9,274 nt of DNA from Terriglobia bacterium. GTDB taxonomy: Bacteria; Acidobacteriota; Terriglobia; UBA7540. The position numbers and the translations under genes were made by a program. The first letter of the stretch is position 1, and each line of letters begins with the position of its first letter. The notes under the pieces were generated by a model. That model was not told the DNA's origin and ran no database searches. It was given only the letters and a program-made list of their open reading frames with translations. Below, piece after piece: positions 1 to 6,912 of this stretch. The DNA is taken from the NCBI GenBank assembly GCA_020072905.1, contig JAIQGB010000146.1, positions 1 to 9,274 on the forward strand. The letters are read 5' to 3'.

Positions 1-669
1 GTCCCCGCACTTAACATGGCTGTTATCCTCGGGCAGGGACGAATCGTAGAGCAGCACTGAGACCTTTGGGGGTATATGAAGTAGGTACGGCCACAGCCGC
101 GGATCGAGAAAGACCATTTCCCGCGCTGAGTATTCCGCCCCGTCACTCAGCGGCTTTTCCCTGACATAATAAACTTGGGAAATATCTCCTTTGTGAATTT
201 GAGTCGTCTTGGTCCAATGTTTCAGTTTCACGCCATCATCGGCAACCCGGACGAGTTTCCCCCAGTGCCGCCTACCATCGTTGGTAATCAACAGCACGGC
301 CTCTGAGGAACCGATGTGTTGCATCGCCTCCACGTCAGCCCATGAGCTCTTGCCGGTGTAAATGACGTCTACGACCTTGGGGCCATCTGTAATGCGCAGG
401 ACTTTCTGCCGCTCGATGGTGACGGTTGAGGTTGTGGGGCTCTTGCCAGTCGACCAGTCGAGGCACTTGAGCGTGATGGACTGCTCGGTTATCGCCACGA
501 TGTCGCCCGTATTGCACTTGCCCTCGCGATCCACAAGCGTGTAAGTGCGGTGCCAAGTTACATGGTTCAATGCCTCCCAGCGGTCACCCCTCGCGTCAGC
601 CAGCTGGGATATCCAGACGAGGAGGACTATCGCGCCAAGTCTGTTTCTCAAGGACACCTCCCCGGCCAT
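1..669 (-). CDS. Secreted protein of unknown function with a duplicated small beta-type domain (3' end outside window)
   Basis: I do not recognise a characterised function. The minus-strand frame is open from an ATG at 669 to the window edge (223 codons) and has two in-frame TGA codons just upstream of that ATG. A TTG at 651 is an alternative, perhaps better, start: GGGGAGG (663-657) lies 5 nt before it, giving a protein beginning M-R-N-R-L. The N-terminus is a Sec-type signal peptide: R8, R10, a hydrophobic run 11-20, and a likely cut after ADA (residue 26). Residues about 37-100 and 121-175 look like two copies of one module, YTLVDREGKCNTGDIVAITE and VLLITNDGRRHWGKLVRVAD. Both have a short strand, a D/N-x-x-G turn, then G-x-(I/V)-V and a later (I/V)-x-x-V segment. 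The tail (about 181-217) carries LDPRLWPYLL and LLYDSSLPEDNS. This looks like an uncharacterised family I associate with Acidobacteriota (inference). It probably acts outside the cytoplasm. It is cut only by the window edge, with no internal stop. Confidence 0.75.
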   Translation of the reverse strand, partial: MAGEVSLRNRLGAIVLLVWISQLADARGDRWEALNHVTWHRTYTLVDREGKCNTGDIVAITEQSITLKCLDWSTGKSPTTSTVTIERQKVLRITDGPKVVDVIYTGKSSWADVEAMQHIGSSEAVLLITNDGRRHWGKLVRVADDGVKLKHWTKTTQIHKGDISQVYYVREKPLSDGAEYSAREMVFLDPRLWPYLLHIPPKVSVLLYDSSLPEDNSHVKCGD

Positions 670-795
670 GGATTCCGCGCCTTTGAGTCAGCCTCAGAGC
701 AAAGCGGCTGCCAGCGGGGCATCCAGACGCCAGTGTGGAATCAGCGTGTTAGAGGGCACTGTGATGGATTCGACCATCTACGGGAGGAGTGATTT

Positions 796-823
796 GCCGC
801 CAGAGTCGGGAAATCCTGGCGGC
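796..823 (-). terminator. Hairpin after the dehydrogenase gene
   Basis: GCCGCCAG (796-803) and CTGGCGGC (816-823) form a perfect 8-bp GC-rich stem with a 12-nt loop. It begins 23 nt past the stop codon of the upstream dehydrogenase gene, where an end-of-transcript structure is expected. No T-run follows on either strand, so it may instead be an mRNA-stabilising 3' stem. Confidence 0.35.
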
Positions 824-846
824 TCAGTGCGAGTCAAGGTTGGCGG

Positions 847-1983
847 CTAGTACCCCCGCCGCTTATCCACCACGTTGAGGAGCGGCAGGCCGTTCAAATA
901 CCGCCGGACGTTTTCCGTGAAGATGGCCATTTGACGCTCGGTGGTGCGTGGCGTCCAGCCGGACGTATGGCAAGTGATGATGACATTCCCGGCGGTCCAG
1001 AGCGGTTCGTCCGCGGGGAGCGGTTCTTTGTAGGCCACGTCGAGGCCGGCGCCGGAGATCCAGCCTTCCTTGAGCGCGCGCACCAGTGCGGGCGTATCCA
1101 CCAGCTTTCCGCGCGACATGTTGATGAAGAAAGCGCCGGGCTTCATGGCGCGGAAGACCGCTTCATTGAACATTCCCTCGGAGACCGGGGTATGCGGGGC
1201 GGAGGAAACCAGGAGGTCAACTTGCCCGGCCATCTGCGGGAGCCATTCCACCGAGTGCAGTTCGGCGACGAAGTCGGGCTTGGGAAGCGGCTTGGGATCG
1301 ACGGCGAGAATCTTCATCCCAAAGCCGAAGTGCGCGCGGCGAGCGATTTCCGTCCCGATGCCACCCAGCCCCACGATGCCCACGGTCATGCCGCTGATGT
1401 CGAAGAGGCCCTCAAGCCGGTTCCATTTGTGCTCGCGGGTTTGCAGTGCGTAGCGGTTGATGCCGTGGGCGAGTGCCAGCATGAAGCCGACGGCCGTCTC
1501 CGAAATGCACGGCGCGTAAATGCGCTGCATATTGGTGAGCACGATGGGGCTTTCGACGAGTTCCGGGTAGAGAATGTGCTCGACGCCCGCGGCTGTGTAT
1601 TGAATCCAGCGGAGCTGTTTTGCCGCCTTCAGATCGTCGCGCGAGAAGTCGCCGTAAATGGCGTGAGCGTCTTCGATCTCGCGACGGAATTCGGATTCCG
1701 ACCTGCAAAACTTGAGTTGCACGCCCGGCGAGTAGCCGCGAATTCTCTCCTGGTAGGGGTCGGCGATCTCTTCCTGCGTGGCGATCTTGAGATGATCGAC
1801 CGCGGCGCCTTTGCCGGGCTCCGCCAGGGGATAGGATTCCACGGTCACGGGGAAGGGCGCACCAGGCGGCGCGTCCGCGCTCGATGCGGGCGTGACGACG
1901 GGCATCGAAGCCAGCGCGGCGCTGGTCGAGCCCGCGGCCACGTTTTGCAAAAACCTGCGTCGGGAAACACTATCGTGTGGCAT
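847..1983 (-). CDS. D-isomer-specific 2-hydroxyacid dehydrogenase with Tat signal
   Basis: This predicted NAD(P)-dependent oxidoreductase interconverts a D-2-hydroxyacid and a 2-oxoacid; the substrate cannot be read from sequence. The 378 residues begin with a twin-arginine signal, SRRRFLQ at 7-13, followed by an Ala/Ser-rich hydrophobic stretch to about 37, so export to the periplasm in folded form is predicted. The body (about 65-375) is a complete family member. It has WIQYTAAGVEH at 126-136, the Rossmann motif GLGGIG at 205-210 with D229 as the likely NAD ribose ligand, and the catalytic trio R291 (in MSRGKLVD), E320 (in YKEPLP) and H339 (in TCHTSGW). All three catalytic residues are present. 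Without the leader the length (about 340) fits the family. The ATG at 1983 has GGAGG at 1990-1994, 6 nt upstream. It reads divergently from the STAS gene and looks monocistronic. An N-terminal Tat leader on an NAD-dependent enzyme is unusual; glucose-fructose oxidoreductase is the known precedent. Confidence 0.92.
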   Translation of the reverse strand: MPHDSVSRRRFLQNVAAGSTSAALASMPVVTPASSADAPPGAPFPVTVESYPLAEPGKGAAVDHLKIATQEEIADPYQERIRGYSPGVQLKFCRSESEFRREIEDAHAIYGDFSRDDLKAAKQLRWIQYTAAGVEHILYPELVESPIVLTNMQRIYAPCISETAVGFMLALAHGINRYALQTREHKWNRLEGLFDISGMTVGIVGLGGIGTEIARRAHFGFGMKILAVDPKPLPKPDFVAELHSVEWLPQMAGQVDLLVSSAPHTPVSEGMFNEAVFRAMKPGAFFINMSRGKLVDTPALVRALKEGWISGAGLDVAYKEPLPADEPLWTAGNVIITCHTSGWTPRTTERQMAIFTENVRRYLNGLPLLNVVDKRRGY

Positions 1984-2010
1984 GACAAACCTCCGGAAGG
2001 GGATGGCGCG

Positions 2011-2018
2011 AGTCTAAC
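2011..2018 (-). promoter_or_regulatory. Possible extended -10 promoter for the dehydrogenase
   Basis: On the minus strand TG-t-TAGACT (2018-2011) matches an extended -10 with four of six core bases. No good -35 lies 16-18 bp upstream. It would give a leader of about 20 nt before the ATG at 1983. Confidence 0.3.
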
Positions 2019-2061
2019 ACGCGACGGGGCGAGCAGCCAGACGCCAATTCGAGCCGGCTCC

Positions 2062-2090
2062 TCGAAAATTCCTCCGACCCGTGCTAGGAT
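2062..2090 (+). promoter_or_regulatory. Possible sigma-70 promoter for the STAS gene
   Basis: TCGAAA (2062-2067), a 17-bp spacer and TAGGAT (2085-2090) give four of six matches in each box, and TG-c precedes the -10 (TGCTAGGAT), making an extended -10. Transcription would start near 2097, about 75 nt before the STAS start codon. Confidence 0.4.
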
Positions 2091-2171
2091 GCTGGTCGCA
2101 TTCCGGCTCCCGGCCACATTCTCGGATGAGGCCTGGAGTGGAGACGTCCTCGCCGAGGGAGGAGTGCTTCC

Positions 2172-2534
2172 ATGCAACTCTACATGGTGGAAAAGCTGGT
2201 TTCCGGGGTCATGGTGCTCGACCTGCGCGGGCGAATTACGCTCGGTGAGGAAACCGAAGCGCTGCGCACGAGAGTGAAGAAACTCGTGGAAGCCGGGTAC
2301 ACCCGCTTGATTCTGAACCTGGCCGACGTGAACTACGTGGACAGCGTAGGGCTCTCGACGCTGGTGGCCAGCTACACCTCGGCGCGCAAGCAGGGCGGCG
2401 ACGTGAAGCTGCTGAAGCTCACCAAGCGCATTCACGACCTGCTGCAGATTACCCGGCTCAGCACGGTCTTTGAAACCTACGACACACTCGAGGATGCCAC
2501 GCGCTCCTTCGGCGAGGCGGCGGCTGCCCCTTGA
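2172..2534 (+). CDS. STAS-domain anti-sigma factor antagonist (SpoIIAA/RsbV type)
   Basis: The protein is a single STAS domain (120 aa, the usual size for stand-alone anti-anti-sigma factors). Family members bind an anti-sigma kinase when unphosphorylated and so free its sigma factor; kinase phosphorylation of a conserved serine switches this off. Residues 13-20 form the first strand (VMVLDLRG), 45-52 the central strand, and the signature YVDSVGLSTL at 55-64 carries the phosphorylatable serine at S58 after D57, as in Bacillus SpoIIAA. The C-terminus ends in a poly-Ala tail. The start is secure: AGGGAGGAG at 2156-2164 precedes the ATG. No anti-sigma kinase, sigma factor or SpoIIE-type phosphatase gene is present in the window, so it is an orphan here. 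The cold-shock gene follows 172 bp later with its own promoter, so the two are probably separate units with possible readthrough. Confidence 0.9.
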   Translation: MQLYMVEKLVSGVMVLDLRGRITLGEETEALRTRVKKLVEAGYTRLILNLADVNYVDSVGLSTLVASYTSARKQGGDVKLLKLTKRIHDLLQITRLSTVFETYDTLEDATRSFGEAAAAP

Positions 2535-2583
2535 CCTGCACCTCAACGCGCGAGGGCGTGGAATTCCTGCTTCCCCGCGGCCT

Positions 2584-2612
2584 TTGACAATCCCCTGGCA
2601 TGTTGGTACAGT
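2584..2612 (+). promoter_or_regulatory. Strong sigma-70-like promoter for the cold-shock gene
   Basis: A perfect TTGACA (2584-2589), a 17-bp spacer and TACAGT (2607-2612) preceded by TG-g form a -35/extended -10 promoter. The predicted start near 2619 leaves a leader of about 88 nt, as is common in cold-shock genes. The leader contains GAGGAGG (2628-2634) with no start codon at a useful distance, besides the GAGG used at 2697-2700. Confidence 0.6.
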
Positions 2613-2706
2613 TGCGCCAATAGCGTAGAGGAGGTTTCTTCGCCGGCCGTCCTGCTATCCCGACCTGCCTAGAACGAGCTCCCCTTAACGCGTGCCGAGG
2701 TTCTCT

Positions 2707-2910
2707 ATGCAAGGGACAATCAAGCGTGTCATCCGTGACCGCGGGTTCGGCTTCATCCGCTCCGCCGATGGGCAGGAGATTTTCTTCCATCGGAGCAGCC
2801 TCCAGCAACTCAACTTTGATGGGCTTCGAGAAGGTGAACCCGTCGAGTTCGAGATGGAGCGCGGCGAGAAAGGCCCCCGGGCTACATCGGTCCGCCCGTC
2901 GAAGGCTTAG
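2707..2910 (+). CDS. Cold-shock-domain protein (CspA-like, divergent)
   Basis: This is a small single-domain OB-fold protein that binds single-stranded RNA or DNA, typically as an RNA chaperone in the cytoplasm. With the ATG at 2707 it has 67 residues, the normal length for the family. The RNP1-like motif is RGFGFI at 12-17 and the RNP2-like motif is IFFH at 25-28, followed by the usual R-x-G-x-x-V-x-F-E strand at 41-49. I prefer ATG 2707 to the in-frame GTG at 2692: GAGG (2697-2700) sits 6 nt before the ATG, the GTG lacks a ribosome site, and M-Q-G-T-I-K is where family members begin. The usual W-F-N after G-T-V-K is replaced by R-V-I, so one nucleic-acid-stacking aromatic residue of CspA is missing. 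An adjacent strong promoter and a long leader suggest its own regulation. Confidence 0.9.
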   Translation: MQGTIKRVIRDRGFGFIRSADGQEIFFHRSSLQQLNFDGLREGEPVEFEMERGEKGPRATSVRPSKA

Positions 2911-3236
2911 CGATCGCGACAGTCTGACCGTCCCTCCTGAGAGTCACCCCTTTCCGGCTCCAGTGTGTCGACGCGGAGTTGGCGGGAAAGCCGAGGGAGA
3001 TGACTGCCTCGATACTGTCGGCTGCGTCGCGACGTTCAGCGGCGCCTCTGCTTCAGGTTTTCGCGTCCGCTCGCACCTCGCCCTAGAGTGCAGGCGACCG
3101 CATTCCTGACCGCAGCTTGTCATCTCGGTCTTTCAGGACTCCGGAGGTCTTCCAGAGAAAAGATGGCGGGCCCACTGTGGGGAAGCCCGGGCTGGGCACA
3201 GCCCGGGCCTCCCCCACGGTCGCGTTTCGAGTTGCC
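2911..3236. other. Convergent intergenic region, no gene recognised
   Basis: This 326-bp gap separates the 3' ends of the cold-shock gene and the receptor gene. I see no supported coding region. It holds a 10-bp self-complementary CGTCGCGACG (3025-3034) and the long hairpin at 3177-3217. No canonical hairpin plus T-run terminator follows the cold-shock gene. Confidence 0.6.
3177..3217 (-). terminator. Long GC-rich hairpin at the receptor 3' end
   Basis: GTGGGG (3177-3182) pairs with CCCCAC (3212-3217), and inside it GCCCGGGCTG (3185-3194) pairs with CAGCCCGGGC (3199-3208). The loop is GGCA, with a small AA/CTC internal loop between the stems: 16 base pairs in all. On the minus strand it starts 19 nt past the receptor stop codon. 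A TTTT (3161-3158) lies 15 nt beyond the stem, too far for a classical intrinsic terminator. It may act as a 3' stabiliser, a terminator, or a copy of a dispersed palindromic repeat. Confidence 0.45.
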
Positions 3237-6200
3237 TCAGAACTCCAGCTTCAGGGCGAACTGGATCATGCGGTTTGAGTAGGAGGTAGCCGAGGAGCCG
3301 AAGTTGACTGGGTTTCGAGTGTGGGTGATTCGGCCGAACGCTGGGTCGCTCATGCTCCGCACCGGGAGCGCAAAATGTGGGGTATTCGAGAGGTTGAAGA
3401 ACTCGGCGCGGAATTGCACGCGGAAGCGCTCGGAAATCGGGAAGAACTTGCCCACGCCGAGGTCCACGTTGGAGTAGCGAGGTCCGCGGAAAATGTTCCG
3501 TCCGGCGTTGCCCGCCGCCAACTTGCCGTTTGCATCGAGGTGTTCGACGAAGGCATCGGTGTTGAACCAGTGGTCGGGGGTGCGCTCGGAAGCTGGGAGG
3601 TTGGGATTGCCGACCAAGTCGGGCCGGGCGTCGCCCCCGGGAATTGTTGAGCCCACGCTGACAGTGCCGGGTACGCCCGAGCTGGTGAGGAAGATTCCGG
3701 ACATCTGCCAATCGCCCGCTATGGCCCTCAAAACGGGGTTGGCCTGAGCGCCGAACCGCCGGCCTTTGCCGTAGGGCAGATCGTAGATGTAACTGAAGGC
3801 TAGCCGGTGCGGAACGTCCCAGTCCGACACGCCCCGGTTCTGTCTGGGGTTGTAGATGTTTTGCACCCCACCGCTCACCCCGCTGTCGAAGTTCGCGGAA
3901 GAAACGTTGTCGATGGACTTTGACCAAGTGTACGAGGTGAGAAAGAAAAGGTTCTTGCCGAACCGCCGCTCGAGCTTGAACTGGCCCGAGTGGTAGACCA
4001 TGTTGCCGCTGCCCGTGACCAGGCTGACGTCTCCCAGATTAGGATTGTTCCTGGGTAATCCCTTAATGGGGTTGGGGTTCAGGTTGTAGGCATAAGGCAG
4101 TTTGTGGGCCTGAGACCCAACGTAGGCTGCTTCGAACAGCATTCCGGCCGGCAGTTCCCGCTGCACGGCGAAGCTGTATTGCTCGGAATATCCGGTACGC
4201 AGGTTGCGCGTGATGTTGTGTGTGTCATACCCGGTCGGGAAGCTTCCGGGGTCGGCAAAGTCCGGCGGCGCTGGGCTCCAGAAGGACCAGCTGAACTGGC
4301 TTGGATCGTTGGGATACGCATCGAGGTAAGGGTCGGTGGAGTACTGCCGGTAGAAAGGAGGATTGAACTTGATATCGTCGCGCTTGGCGTTTTCCGGATC
4401 GTAGAACACTCCGAACCCGGCGCGGAGTGTTGTCCCGTGATTCAACTTGTAGGCCAAGCCGACGCGCGGCGCCCAGTTGTTCTTGTCGGGCTCCACGATA
4501 TATCGGGATACACCGTCTTTCCCGGCGATGAGCAGTTTCTGCTGGCTGATGTCGAACAGTGCCATTTCGTTTTTCGGGCTGAAGAACGGCGTGGCGTATT
4601 CGTATCGCACACCCAGGTTCAAGGTGAGCCGGTCGGTCACCTTCCAGTCGTCCTGAAGGAAGAAGCTGTACTGACGATCCTTCAGGTCTGGGCTTCCAAA
4701 GCGGCGGCCGTGATAGCCGTAACCGGGTGTTCCGAGGAGCACGTCGGCTAGCGCGTTTCCCCCCTGCCAATACCACCCGAAAGGCACCCCCCCACTCCAA
4801 GAGGTGTAGATGTTGCTGCTCCAGAAAGCCCCGGCCGGGAAGGTGGCGTAGTAATTGTTCTCGTCCCTCGGCCGAAACTCAAATCCCATTTTGAGCGCGT
4901 GCTTGCCCCGCATGTAGGTGACGTTGTCGTTGAACTGGAGGCTGGTTTCCCGAAAGAACAAGGGCTTCCAGTCGTCCCCCCCGAGACTGTTGTAGTCGTC
5001 AAGATAGATGATGGGGAGGCCCGAGAAGTCCGGACCGACGTTGACCCCGTGAAGCCCGAATTTCTCCGCCAAGTTCATCCCGTACGCGTGCTGAAACACA
5101 TCCAGGTGATAGCGGTGAAAGCCGGCGCGCGCCTCGTTCACTAGGTTCGGGTTGAAGATGTGAACTTCGGAGATAACCATATTGTTGTTGCGGTCGCGAT
5201 GCGTTCCCCCCTGAACGATGCCGCGGCTGTCGTCCCCCACTTCGAGGCCGATTCCGGGCATCGGGCCGTTGGGCCGAGCGAGCGCGTCGGCGGTGTTCAG
5301 GAAACTGTCGTTCCAGCGATACCGGATGAAGAGGTTGTCGCGTGCCGAGAAAGTGTGGTCCACGCGCAGCCCTGCTTCGTCTTGCTTGTAGTGCTCGGGC
5401 TGACGAATGAAGTAGTTTCCGAGCGGGTAGTTGTCCGGCAAGTTCGGCAACGCGGCGGCATTCAGCAAGGCCCAGCCGAGCGGGTGAAACCGATCGCGTG
5501 GGATGATGTTCAGACCTTGCGGGTTCTCAGTTGTGCCGCGGCCCGGGTCCCGGAACAATAGTCCCGTCTCCGGATCGTAGACGCCTGTCCCATAGTTCGC
5601 CGTATCATAAAGACCCGCCGGAAACCCCAGGTTCGGATCGATATCTTCAAGCGGGCTGGGATCCCGCAAAGCGGTTGCAGACAGCAAGGAAGAAAAGTCT
5701 CCGTCGCGGAACGGCACCTCGGGCACTCTCGCGAACGCTTCGTTGATCTTGCCCAGACGATAGCCGGAGTAGTCTGCAAAGAAAAAGGTTTTGTTTTTCT
5801 GCAGTGGGCCTCCGAGCGTTCCCCCAAACATGTTTTGTTTGAGCGGAGCCTTCGTCGGGTCCACGGGATTGCGGAAAAAGTTTGCGGAGTTCAGCGCGTC
5901 GTTGCGGAGGAACTCGAACACGTTGCCGTGAAACTCGTTCGTTCCGCTCCTCGACTGAATCGAGATCACCCCCCCGGCGGTGTGGCCGTACTCGGCCGAA
6001 AACACCGAGGTGAGGACTTTGAATTCGCTAATGGCATCGATGTTCGGCCGCAGGTCGACGTCCGACTCCCGGATGGAGGACATCTGGATGCCATCCAGCA
6101 TCACCGAATTCGCTTCCGGGCGCATGCCGTTGACGGAAAAGGTGACGTTGGTCGTGGCGCCTCCCTGGTCATTGGAGGTGTCTTGCAAGCCGTTGGAGAG

Positions 6201-6695
6201 TAACAGGAGTGAGAAAAAGTCTCTCCCGTTGAGGGGCAGTCCGGTGATCTGCTTCTGTTCGACGATCTGGTTGATGTCCGGCTGATCGGTCTGCAGCAGT
6301 GTCACTCCCACGCCGGTCACTTCCACCACCTGCGCCAGAGCGCCCAGCTCGAGCTTGAAATCGGAACGCAGCTTCTGATCGACCACGAGCGTAAAGGGGC
6401 CGCTGACGGCGGTCTTGAATCCCGAGGCCTCGGCTCGAACTTGGTAGTTGCCGAGTGGCATATTCACCAGCGTGAAGTCGCCGGCTTGATCGGTTTTCGC
6501 GTTGCGGGCGAATTCGGTCTCGAGGTTTTTCGCGGTCACCACGGCCTCGGGGACGGCGGCGCCGCTCGGGTCGGTCACCGTGCCGAGGATGGTGCCCGTG
6601 GTGAACTGGGCCCAGAGGGCGCCTGGGAGCAGCAAAAGGGCCAACCATCCCAGAAAGGGCGCAGTAGCTCTCCTGGTGTCGTATGCGTACTTCAT
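3237..6695 (-). CDS. Oar-like TonB-dependent outer-membrane receptor with N-terminal carboxypeptidase-regulatory-like domain
   Basis: The 1152-residue protein is a predicted outer-membrane beta-barrel that imports or binds a ligand using TonB energy; the ligand is unknown. Residues 1-29 form a signal peptide (hydrophobic core 14-24, cut after LWA, Q30). A carboxypeptidase-regulatory/CnaB-like beta-sandwich spans about 33-120 (GTILGTVTDPSGAAVPEAVV at 34-53). The plug follows, about 138-260, with LPLNGRDF at 153-160, MLDGIQM at 199-205 and EFKVLTSVFSAEYGHTAGG at 224-242. GGTLGGPL at 291-298 opens the barrel, rich in aromatic and Asn/Asp loops, and the chain ends in LKLEF with the terminal Phe expected for barrel assembly. 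TAAGGAGGT (6710-6702) is a near-ideal ribosome site 7 nt (from GGAGG) before the ATG at 6695. No SusD-like partner, ExbB/ExbD or TonB gene is adjacent, typical of acidobacterial Oar-like paralogs. A LacI-type operator upstream suggests sugar-linked control. Confidence 0.93.
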   Translation of the reverse strand: MKYAYDTRRATAPFLGWLALLLLPGALWAQFTTGTILGTVTDPSGAAVPEAVVTAKNLETEFARNAKTDQAGDFTLVNMPLGNYQVRAEASGFKTAVSGPFTLVVDQKLRSDFKLELGALAQVVEVTGVGVTLLQTDQPDINQIVEQKQITGLPLNGRDFFSLLLLSNGLQDTSNDQGGATTNVTFSVNGMRPEANSVMLDGIQMSSIRESDVDLRPNIDAISEFKVLTSVFSAEYGHTAGGVISIQSRSGTNEFHGNVFEFLRNDALNSANFFRNPVDPTKAPLKQNMFGGTLGGPLQKNKTFFFADYSGYRLGKINEAFARVPEVPFRDGDFSSLLSATALRDPSPLEDIDPNLGFPAGLYDTANYGTGVYDPETGLLFRDPGRGTTENPQGLNIIPRDRFHPLGWALLNAAALPNLPDNYPLGNYFIRQPEHYKQDEAGLRVDHTFSARDNLFIRYRWNDSFLNTADALARPNGPMPGIGLEVGDDSRGIVQGGTHRDRNNNMVISEVHIFNPNLVNEARAGFHRYHLDVFQHAYGMNLAEKFGLHGVNVGPDFSGLPIIYLDDYNSLGGDDWKPLFFRETSLQFNDNVTYMRGKHALKMGFEFRPRDENNYYATFPAGAFWSSNIYTSWSGGVPFGWYWQGGNALADVLLGTPGYGYHGRRFGSPDLKDRQYSFFLQDDWKVTDRLTLNLGVRYEYATPFFSPKNEMALFDISQQKLLIAGKDGVSRYIVEPDKNNWAPRVGLAYKLNHGTTLRAGFGVFYDPENAKRDDIKFNPPFYRQYSTDPYLDAYPNDPSQFSWSFWSPAPPDFADPGSFPTGYDTHNITRNLRTGYSEQYSFAVQRELPAGMLFEAAYVGSQAHKLPYAYNLNPNPIKGLPRNNPNLGDVSLVTGSGNMVYHSGQFKLERRFGKNLFFLTSYTWSKSIDNVSSANFDSGVSGGVQNIYNPRQNRGVSDWDVPHRLAFSYIYDLPYGKGRRFGAQANPVLRAIAGDWQMSGIFLTSSGVPGTVSVGSTIPGGDARPDLVGNPNLPASERTPDHWFNTDAFVEHLDANGKLAAGNAGRNIFRGPRYSNVDLGVGKFFPISERFRVQFRAEFFNLSNTPHFALPVRSMSDPAFGRITHTRNPVNFGSSATSYSNRMIQFALKLEF

Positions 6696-6814
6696 TTTCC
6701 TACCTCCTTATTGGACTCGAATCGAACACCCTCCCCTCCGGCACTTCGCGGAGCCGAAGGGAAGGGGTGCGTTGACCCTGAAGGGCCGGGAACTGGAGGC
6801 AATTGGGCCGCTGA

Positions 6815-6828
6815 AGTAAGCGCTTACA
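6815..6828 (-). promoter_or_regulatory. LacI/GalR-family operator-like palindrome
   Basis: GTAAGCGCTTAC (6816-6827) is a perfect 12-bp palindrome with the central CG typical of LacI/GalR operators. Read on the minus strand, TGTAAGCGCTTACT matches the cre-type consensus TGWAANCGNTNWCA at every defined position but the last. It lies 119 bp upstream of the receptor start codon. No LacI-family gene is in the window, so the regulator would act in trans. Confidence 0.6.
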
Positions 6829-6912
6829 TTTCTGCTTAGTGCTTTACTCCTGCGGATTCACCTCACCGCAGACCCTTCACTTGCACCCGACGATTGTGGC
6901 GATGATCAAGAT

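Noticed and set aside
545..850. Plus-strand frames of 80-101 codons over the start of the secreted-protein gene
   Set aside because: They overlap a better-supported minus-strand gene with a signal peptide and extend into intergenic DNA without motifs.
931..2277. A 448-codon open frame on the plus strand across the dehydrogenase gene
   Set aside because: It is antisense to a gene with clear family motifs, has no recognisable domain, and runs into the well-supported STAS gene in another frame. Long antisense frames are expected in GC-rich DNA.
2692..2706. An upstream GTG start (2692) for the cold-shock protein
   Set aside because: It has no ribosome site, and the GAGG at 2697-2700 is correctly spaced for the ATG at 2707 where family similarity begins.
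3133..3927. A 264-codon minus-strand frame overlapping the 3' end of the receptor gene
   Set aside because: It is very Arg/Pro-rich and out of frame within a clearly coding beta-barrel, so it is a shadow.
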